7,442 nucleotides of DNA, taken from positions 1 to 7,442 of the forward strand of contig CADCVT010000263.1 of the NCBI GenBank assembly GCA_902806215.1, written 5' to 3'. Shown here in pieces: positions 1 through 4,937 of the stretch. How positions within the stretch are numbered: position 1 is the first letter of the stretch; every line of letters begins with the position of its first letter. Below the pieces are notes generated by a model, which ran no database searches, was not told the DNA's origin, and saw only the letters and a list, made by a program, of their open reading frames with translations. The DNA comes from an uncultured Solirubrobacteraceae bacterium. GTDB lineage: Bacteria > Actinomycetota > Thermoleophilia > Solirubrobacterales > Solirubrobacteraceae. A program made the translations under genes and the position numbers.

Positions 1-668
<668 letters not shown>

Positions 669-679
669 TGCACCGAGAG

Positions 680-694
680 CACGACTCTGTCGTG
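680..694. terminator. Hairpin between convergent genes, candidate bidirectional terminator
   Basis: CACGAC (680-685) and GTCGTG (689-694) form a perfect six-base-pair stem with a three-base loop. The hairpin fills most of the 26-base gap between the galactokinase-like stop at 668 and the minus-strand stop at 695-697. No T-tract follows on either strand, so classic intrinsic termination is not assured; position and perfect pairing are the evidence. Confidence 0.5.
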
Positions 695-988
695 TCAGTC
701 GTCGGGGTGCGGGCGCCACCGACTGGCCTCGACGTCTGCGTCATCTCTCGAGAAGTACACGGTCACCGACGGCCAATAGCCCTCGCCGGTCACGTCCGTG
801 TGCAGGATGAGGTCCACGACGATGGCGTCGCCCAGGCCGGCGACCTCGTCTGCAACTCTCCTGAGCAACCGAGGGACATCGTCCATGCCCGGCCCGTAGG
901 GATTCGTGAGCGAGAAGTGCTCGGTCGTGTACCGACCCGGCTCGGGGCGGTCCGCATCTCCGGTCATATCCGCGGCCGATGGTGGCAC
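695..988 (-). CDS. Small conserved-looking hypothetical protein (97 aa), last gene of minus-strand cassette
   Basis: This short protein contains FSLTNPYGPG, DDVPRLLRRVADEVAGLGD and the strand-like run WPSVTVYFSRDDADVE. The pattern resembles small uncharacterised actinobacterial proteins I have seen, but I know no function. It has no signal peptide or membrane segment and ends in an acidic HPDD tail. Two starts are possible. GTG at 988 has an AGGAAG Shine-Dalgarno-like sequence eight bases upstream. ATG at 967 (giving MTGDADRPEP) overlaps the preceding gene's stop in an ATGA at 964-967 but has no visible ribosome binding site of its own. I chose 988 for its binding site; the choice is open. 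It is the third gene of a compact cassette read from about 2045 downward, so it is probably co-transcribed with the two upstream genes. Composition and protein-like sequence support a real gene. Confidence 0.7.
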   Translation of the reverse strand: MPPSAADMTGDADRPEPGRYTTEHFSLTNPYGPGMDDVPRLLRRVADEVAGLGDAIVVDLILHTDVTGEGYWPSVTVYFSRDDADVEASRWRPHPDD

Positions 989-1182
989 GGGGAGAGCTTC
1001 CTGACGCAGCTAGGCGTCCGCATCGCATCGAGGGCGGGCATGGTTCTCGCCCGTCGAAGCCCGGCCAGTGCCAGCTCTTCGGATGAGTACACCCCGAGCA
1101 GCGTGTCGTCGGTCACGCCGAGGGCAAGGTCGCGGCTGTGCCAGAGGAGGTAGACGCGGCTGTCTGGCTCGCTGTCCGTCAT
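964..1182 (-). CDS. Small 'VYLLWHS' protein (72 aa), DUF7336-like, with atypical C-terminus
   Basis: The ATG at 1182 overlaps the stop of the preceding gene in an ATGA (1179-1182), so translation is probably coupled. Residues 9-46 read RVYLLWHSRDL, then DDTLLGVYSSEELALAGLRRAR. From memory this matches the start of short DUF7336-type proteins (V-x-LLWH, then D-x-K-LIGVY, then a helix). No biochemical role is known to me. Family members usually continue into a P-G-F-x-x-HP-type segment and end near a W-x-EGF. Here residues 49-72 are instead Met/Arg/Cys/His-rich (CVRKLSPCHHRPRI) and look like out-of-frame translation. A tandem GATGC GATGC lies exactly where the change begins. Removing one copy would end the protein at a TAG (1010-1012) after 54 residues. 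The N-terminal assignment is moderate; the tail may reflect a frameshift. Confidence 0.6.
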   Translation of the reverse strand: MTDSEPDSRVYLLWHSRDLALGVTDDTLLGVYSSEELALAGLRRARTMPALDAMRTPSCVRKLSPCHHRPRI

Positions 1183-2045
1183 GCATCCCAGTTGTCGCGC
1201 TGGGTGAACTCCGTCCCCGTGGAGAAGTACCGATCGATGTACTCGTGCGGCGGGAGGTCGCTCTGCCGGATGAGCGAGAACACCTCGATCGCGTCCTCGT
1301 CGGGCAGCTCGTCCATCCCGTAGCACTGGGTGAAGGCCAGAGCGACTCCGCCGATGTTGTCGGCGTACTCCCGTGCATCTCTCAGTGCTCGTCTTTGCGC
1401 GACGTCCATGTCGTTCGTCTGCCAGAACGTAATCCGCTCCTCGTAGAGGTAGCCGTCATTCACCACGATGCAGCGCACGCAGCAGGCGACGATCCGCGGG
1501 CCATCTGTCGCGTTGTGGGGAACCACGGGACGGGCTCGCGTCCTGAGGTCGTCGCGAAGCGGTCTTGACCCGAGAACCACGATGCGGTGACGCTGGCACA
1601 CGGTCCTCCCGGGGTTCCCATCCACTGCGGTCAGCGGCTCGCCACCCACCGGGCACCGCTCGTACACCTCATCGCCCTGCCAGAAGTTGAAGTAGGTGGG
1701 GCGGCGCCGCTCGAGGATGCGCACGAGCTCGAACGCCTCCTGGTTGATCGGGCTGTCCACTCGGGTCAGCTCGGATTGCGCCCACACCTCGTAGGCGCGA
1801 GAGTCGAGCTCGAGCGCATCCACCGCGCCGTAGGCAGTCCGCCAGTTGGCCACCGCATCGACCTCGAGTTGCGTCAACCCGAGATGCGTGGGTTCGACCT
1901 CGCCCTCGCAGATCAGGCAGAAGATCGGGTTCCGCGCGAACCCACCCATGGTCATGAGCATCAGGGCCGATCCCCCGCAGTCGCAGAGCTCACTCGCCGG
2001 GGTCGGCGACGGGTCGCGCAGCCGGGAGAAGTCAACCGGGTTCAT
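1179..2045 (-). CDS. DUF2310-like zinc-ribbon region joined to a DUF4288-like domain (288 aa)
   Basis: This is the first gene of the minus-strand cassette; its ATG at 2045 has a strong GGAGG (2051-2055) five bases upstream. Residues 21-153 resemble the C-terminal part of DUF2310 (putative nucleic-acid-binding Zn-ribbon) proteins. They have a CxC (C21, C23) paired with CLIC (C43, C46), a W-x-x-x-Y-x-A-x-D-x-L run (W68 to L78), a VDSP/PTY segment, then a second knuckle. That second knuckle is degenerate: CPVG (C131) and CQRH (C150, H153) where CxxC pairs are expected. Residues 186-280 resemble DUF4288: YEERITFWQ, an AREYA helix, then EVFSLIRQSDLPPHEYIDRYFSTGTE. An Arg-rich linker (about 161-183) separates the two. 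The protein looks cytosolic. Function is unknown; zinc binding by the first half is inferred from the cysteines. Lower GC than its neighbours suggests acquisition. Domain names come from pattern memory, not a search. Confidence 0.75.
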   Translation of the reverse strand: MNPVDFSRLRDPSPTPASELCDCGGSALMLMTMGGFARNPIFCLICEGEVEPTHLGLTQLEVDAVANWRTAYGAVDALELDSRAYEVWAQSELTRVDSPINQEAFELVRILERRRPTYFNFWQGDEVYERCPVGGEPLTAVDGNPGRTVCQRHRIVVLGSRPLRDDLRTRARPVVPHNATDGPRIVACCVRCIVVNDGYLYEERITFWQTNDMDVAQRRALRDAREYADNIGGVALAFTQCYGMDELPDEDAIEVFSLIRQSDLPPHEYIDRYFSTGTEFTQRDNWDA

Positions 2046-2057
2046 CGTCTCCTCCGG
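2046..2057 (-). promoter_or_regulatory. Strong ribosome binding site fixing the start of the 288-aa gene
   Basis: On the minus strand the sequence reads CCGGAGGAGACG followed by ATG at 2045. The GGAGG core (2055-2051) lies five bases before the start codon. It is the best Shine-Dalgarno match in the window and settles the start of the cassette's lead gene. Confidence 0.75.
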
Positions 2058-2152
2058 GCTTCACGGTCTGGGGTCTCGGACCGATCACCCGGCTCATTGT
2101 GGAGCGAGGACGGGCGCGGTGCCGCCGGGTCGTGTGGCTAGCCTTCGGAGCC
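2046..2152. promoter_or_regulatory. Divergent intergenic region with weak dyads, candidate shared promoter/operator
   Basis: These 107 bases separate the divergent starts of the minus-strand cassette and the TetR gene, so promoters for both must lie here unless they lie inside genes. Two dyads are visible. GGTCTG-N6-CGGACC (2065-2082) pairs at five of six positions. GGCTAGCC (2136-2143) is a perfect eight-base palindrome just before the TetR start. A TAGCCT (2139-2144) could be a -10 for a nearly leaderless TetR transcript, but I see no matching -35. TetR regulators often repress their own promoter; which dyad, if either, is used cannot be told from sequence. Confidence 0.35.
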
Positions 2153-2758
2153 GTGGCGGCCACGGCGGAACGACGGCTCGACGGGGACAAGGCTCAGCGG
2201 ATCGTCGAGGCGATGCGGCGGTCGGTCGCGCAGCGGGGCGTCGCCGGGTCGACGTTCGATCACGTCGCCCGTGAGGCGGGCGTCTCGCGCGGCCTGCTGC
2301 ACTACTACTTCGGCACGAAGGAGCGGCTGCTCGCGGAGGTTTGTCGCCGCGACTGCGACCTGCGGATGGCCGCGCTCGACGAGCAGCTCGGCCAGGCGAC
2401 GACGCCGGAGCAGGTGTTCGAGCGGCTCGTCGCGTCGCTCGAGGACATCGTCGGCGACGAGCCCGAGTTCCTCACGCTCATCTTCGAGCTGTTCACGCTC
2501 GGGCGGCGCAACGACGAGCTGGCCGGCGAGTTCACCGACCTCGTGCGCCGCACGCGCGATCACTTCGCAGCGCTGCTCGCCGCCAAGCAGGACGAGGGCG
2601 TGCTGCACCTCTCCGCGTCTCCCGACGCGCTCGCCGACGTGCTCTTCGCGCTCGCCGACGGCCTCGCGATGCGGATGCTCTCCGAGCCCGAGCGCGACTG
2701 GGCGCCCACGATCGCCGCGTCGGTGACCGCGGTCCGACCGCTGCTCGACCAGCGATGA
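2153..2758 (+). CDS. TetR/AcrR-family transcriptional regulator (201 aa)
   Basis: From GTG 2153 the protein shows a TetR-type N-terminal DNA-binding domain. Helix 1 covers about residues 13-30. The helix-turn-helix is FDHVAREAGVSRGLLHYYFGTKERLL at about 35-60, with the family's hallmark YYF-x-x-K-E-x-L. The rest is an all-helical ligand-binding and dimerisation domain, of unknown ligand. The length is typical of the family. The frame is open back to GTG 2099, but that adds an Arg-rich, non-family extension and has no ribosome binding site; GTG 2153 has GGAG only two bases upstream, so a leaderless start is possible. The stop overlaps the next gene's ATG (ATGA, 2755-2758), giving translational coupling. 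TetR proteins usually repress nearby transporter genes. The MMPL exporter downstream, with an inverted repeat before its start, is the natural target (inference). Confidence 0.9.
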   Translation: MAATAERRLDGDKAQRIVEAMRRSVAQRGVAGSTFDHVAREAGVSRGLLHYYFGTKERLLAEVCRRDCDLRMAALDEQLGQATTPEQVFERLVASLEDIVGDEPEFLTLIFELFTLGRRNDELAGEFTDLVRRTRDHFAALLAAKQDEGVLHLSASPDALADVLFALADGLAMRMLSEPERDWAPTIAASVTAVRPLLDQR

Positions 2759-4845
2759 CCGACCTGCGCGCGGCCCTCGCCGAGGTCCGCGCGCTGGCAG
2801 CCGACACGCGGTTGCGGTCGCGGTTCGACGTCGCCGTCGGGCGGGTCGCCGAGTGGCGCTACGCCGACAGCTACTCGGCACCGCACCGGCCGGAGCCGTG
2901 GCACGCCGAGCGCGCGAACCGCAAGGGCGGCTGGCGGGCCGGGCCGCCGAGCGACGAGCATGGCGACGCGCTGCGGATCGGCTTCGACTCCGCCGGGCGG
3001 CCGGTTGCCGTCGATCGGGTGTGGCGCGGCGAGAGCGACATGGTCTTCGAGGTCTGGGAGCACGACCACGACCGCTGGGTGCTCTTCGCGCGCGACGGGG
3101 GCGACGAGAAGGTCTCGCTGCTCTTCGGCGCGCCGGACCGCGTCGCGCTCGTGGTCTCGGCGGCGGGGCGCGGCGACGACCTGGAGGTCGAGCGGATCAC
3201 CTGGGACGGTGACGTCGCCGTCCGCGGCGACCGCGCGAGCGCGGCGGTGACCGGCTGGCCGAGCGCACACGCGTGGCGCGCGGAGGTCGATGGCGACGGT
3301 CGGCTCGTCCGGATCCTCAACGAGGTCTCATCGGACGAGTTCCGCGACGACAACCGGCTGTCGGCCGAGAGCGTCGAGGACGGGCTGCTGGCCGCCCTCG
3401 ACCTGGCGGCGACGATCGAGCCGGGCCGTCCGGGGTGGCAGGCGCGCTTCCACGCCCCGGCGACCTCCATGCGGCCGACCGATGAGCTCGTGGACGTGCT
3501 TGCCGCCGGCATCGCCGATGCGGTCGCTGCGGCGTACCGCGACGCCGCGATGCGTGAGACGTTCGTGATCGACCTGCGACCCGGCGGCCGCGAGGACGAC
3601 AGCCGCGATCCGCTGCCGGGCGTCATCCGGATCGGGACGCGTCCGTTCCGCGACCGGATGCGGCGCTTCAGCTCGACGAACGGCGACGCGATCAGCCGGC
3701 TCGGCCAAGGCGTCGAGGACGGCACGGTCGCGCAGCGCGACCTGCGCGAGTTCTGCGACGACGAGACGCTCGCCGCGTGCCGGGAGATCAACGGGACGCT
3801 CGCGCCCGGGCGGCCGTTCGACGATCCCGAGGTCGAGCGTGCGCGGGAGGCGCTCGGTCTTCTCGGCGCAGCTCTCGCACGGTGGCTCAACCACGACACC
3901 GACTTCGCCGACACCGTCGAGCCGTTCCTCGTGCAGGTCCGCATCGGCCATCCGTTCGGAGGCCGTGACCCGGACGTCGACTCCATGCACGCCGTTGACG
4001 CCGACGCCGTCGCTGCGTGGCGCGCATCGTTGCGGTCAGAGGTCGCGCCTGACGACGCGCGGCCGCCCGAGGCCTCGGTCGAGGAGGCGCGGCACGATCG
4101 CGCCGCTCTGGAGCGATGGCTCGCGCGGCGCGGACTCGGCGAGCACGCGCACCGCATCGCGTACGAGGTCGCGCGCCCCGTCCTCCGGCTCCTGCCGTCG
4201 GCAGGTGCGCGCAGCCGCATCGGCGGGCCGCCGCTCCTGCCGCCGGGCGAGCCGTGGCCGGACGCGGCAGGCCGCCCGCTCACCTTCCTCGCCGCGCTCG
4301 ACCTGTCCGAGCTCCCGGCGGAGGAGCTCCCCGACGAGGGGTGGCTGCTGTTCTTCGCCAACCTCGACTTCGAGGGCGACGAGGGCGACTTCGAGGGAGA
4401 GCCGACGCCCAACGAGGAGGGCGCACCCGCGCGCGTCCTGCCCGTACCGCCGGGCGCCGAGCCGGTCGAGGCCGCGCCGCGCGGCCAGCCGTTCGGGCAC
4501 CGTGCGGTGGCCCCGGTCGAACAGCTCCTGCTGCCCGACGACATCGAGGCGCCGGGACGCGCCGGGCTGGACCCGGCAGCGGCGCACGCCTACGAGGAGA
4601 TCGCGTCGTTGCTGCGGTACGGCACGGAGGACCAGATGCTCGGTCACGACCACTGGGTGCTCGGCGTCGCCAGCGGCGCGCAGGGCTACCAGGCGCAGGA
4701 GGAGGTCCAGCTGCTCTTCGTCGGCGCCGACGACGAGCTCGACTTCATGTTCGCCGACGGCGGCCCGGTCTGGTTCTCCCTGTCGCGGGAAGCTCTGGCC
4801 GCGCGCGACTGGTCGGCCGTCGTCGCCGAGGCCGACAGCGGCTAG
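2755..4845 (+). CDS. Large multidomain protein (696 aa) with C-terminal DUF1963/YwqG-like domain
   Basis: The ATG at 2755 overlaps the TetR stop. Residues 1 to about 225 are unrecognised, beta-rich in appearance, with segments such as RIGFDSAGRPVAVDRV and EVDGDGRLVRI that faintly recall YD-type repeats. Residues about 239-426 form a second unrecognised, partly helical region (RPTDELVDVLAAGIADAV, later PGVIRIGTRPFRDRM). A charged helical linker follows. From about 471 to the end the sequence matches DUF1963/YwqG: SRIGGPPLLPPGEPWP, PLTFLAALDLSELP, WLLFFANLDF, then QEEVQLLFVGADDELDF and ending in GGPVWFSLSREAL. Within it is an acidic repeat, FEGDEGDFEGE (539-549). YwqG proteins lack an established biochemical function. 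There is no signal peptide or membrane span. Coupling to TetR suggests co-regulation. The long N-terminal part makes it far larger than a stand-alone YwqG protein. The DUF1963 call is fairly firm; the rest is undescribed here. Confidence 0.85.
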   Translation: MTDLRAALAEVRALAADTRLRSRFDVAVGRVAEWRYADSYSAPHRPEPWHAERANRKGGWRAGPPSDEHGDALRIGFDSAGRPVAVDRVWRGESDMVFEVWEHDHDRWVLFARDGGDEKVSLLFGAPDRVALVVSAAGRGDDLEVERITWDGDVAVRGDRASAAVTGWPSAHAWRAEVDGDGRLVRILNEVSSDEFRDDNRLSAESVEDGLLAALDLAATIEPGRPGWQARFHAPATSMRPTDELVDVLAAGIADAVAAAYRDAAMRETFVIDLRPGGREDDSRDPLPGVIRIGTRPFRDRMRRFSSTNGDAISRLGQGVEDGTVAQRDLREFCDDETLAACREINGTLAPGRPFDDPEVERAREALGLLGAALARWLNHDTDFADTVEPFLVQVRIGHPFGGRDPDVDSMHAVDADAVAAWRASLRSEVAPDDARPPEASVEEARHDRAALERWLARRGLGEHAHRIAYEVARPVLRLLPSAGARSRIGGPPLLPPGEPWPDAAGRPLTFLAALDLSELPAEELPDEGWLLFFANLDFEGDEGDFEGEPTPNEEGAPARVLPVPPGAEPVEAAPRGQPFGHRAVAPVEQLLLPDDIEAPGRAGLDPAAAHAYEEIASLLRYGTEDQMLGHDHWVLGVASGAQGYQAQEEVQLLFVGADDELDFMFADGGPVWFSLSREALAARDWSAVVAEADSG
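4364..4399 (+). repeat. Short direct repeat encoding the acidic FEGDEGDFEGE segment
   Basis: The 12-mer CGACTTCGAGGG occurs twice within about 40 bases inside the DUF1963-like domain, separated by GCGACGAGG-type sequence. It encodes the acidic FEGDEGDFEGE segment and looks like a small in-frame duplication in a surface loop. It may be neutral. Confidence 0.5.
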
Positions 4846-4853
4846 ATCCGGCC

Positions 4854-4871
4854 GTGTGATGCGGTTCACAC
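4854..4871. promoter_or_regulatory. CRP/GlxR-type binding site candidate
   Basis: GTGTGATGCGGTTCACAC contains an exact TGTGA-N6-TCACA, the consensus for CRP-family regulators (CRP in enterics, GlxR/Crp in actinobacteria), with a sixth matching base on each arm. It lies about 67-84 bases before the proposed start of the MMPL exporter and eight bases after the stop of the upstream gene. It could instead act as a hairpin at the upstream transcript's end, but no T-tract follows. The match is certain; the function is inferred. Confidence 0.55.
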
Positions 4872-4891
4872 CCAGGCCCGCCGCTCCTGGG
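4871..4891. promoter_or_regulatory. CCCAGG-N9-CCTGGG inverted repeat
   Basis: Perfect six-base arms (4871-4876 and 4886-4891) flank a nine-base spacer, directly abutting the CRP-like site. In RNA this would form a modest GC-rich hairpin, possibly ending transcription of the upstream gene; in DNA it could be another operator. No T-tract follows. Confidence 0.3.
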
Positions 4892-4901
4892 CATGGTCCT
4901 G

Positions 4902-4919
4902 ACTGGCCAGCCAGCCAGT
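4902..4919. promoter_or_regulatory. TetR-type operator candidate upstream of the MMPL exporter
   Basis: ACTGGCCAGCCAGCCAGT has perfect six-base inverted arms, ACTGGC and GCCAGT, around a six-base centre. Size and symmetry suit a TetR dimer. It ends three bases before the exporter's GGGAGG ribosome binding site, where bound repressor would block transcription. The TetR gene at 2153-2758 is the obvious candidate ligand, though a regulator outside the window is possible. No convincing copy of this half-site lies in front of the TetR gene. Confidence 0.55.
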
Positions 4920-4922
4920 TTC

Positions 4923-4937
4923 GGGAGGACGTGTCGC
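4923..4937 (+). promoter_or_regulatory. Ribosome binding site that decides the MMPL start
   Basis: GGGAGG (4923-4928) sits nine bases before GTG 4938. An upstream in-frame ATG at 4893 would put the operator-like dyad and this site inside the coding region and add a non-family MVLTGQPASFGRTCR leader, so GTG 4938 is preferred. Confidence 0.7.

Noticed and set aside
2099..2152. GTG 2099 as the TetR start
   Set aside because: It adds 18 Arg-rich residues ahead of helix 1 and has no Shine-Dalgarno sequence.
2341..2754. Upstream extension of the DUF1963-protein frame through the TetR gene
   Set aside because: The translation is Arg/Ala-rich and low in complexity, overlaps a clear TetR gene, and the ATG at 2755 gives a coupled start.
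2871..4544. 557-codon minus-strand open frame
   Set aside because: Ser/Arg-rich antisense shadow of the 696-aa gene, with no recognisable motif or ribosome binding site.
4036..4869. 277-codon minus-strand open frame
   Set aside because: Antisense shadow of the DUF1963-like domain; its residues mirror the coding strand's codon bias.
4893..4937. Upstream ATG as the MMPL start
   Set aside because: It adds a non-family leader, puts the operator-like dyad in the coding region, and lacks a ribosome binding site; GTG 4938 has GGGAGG.
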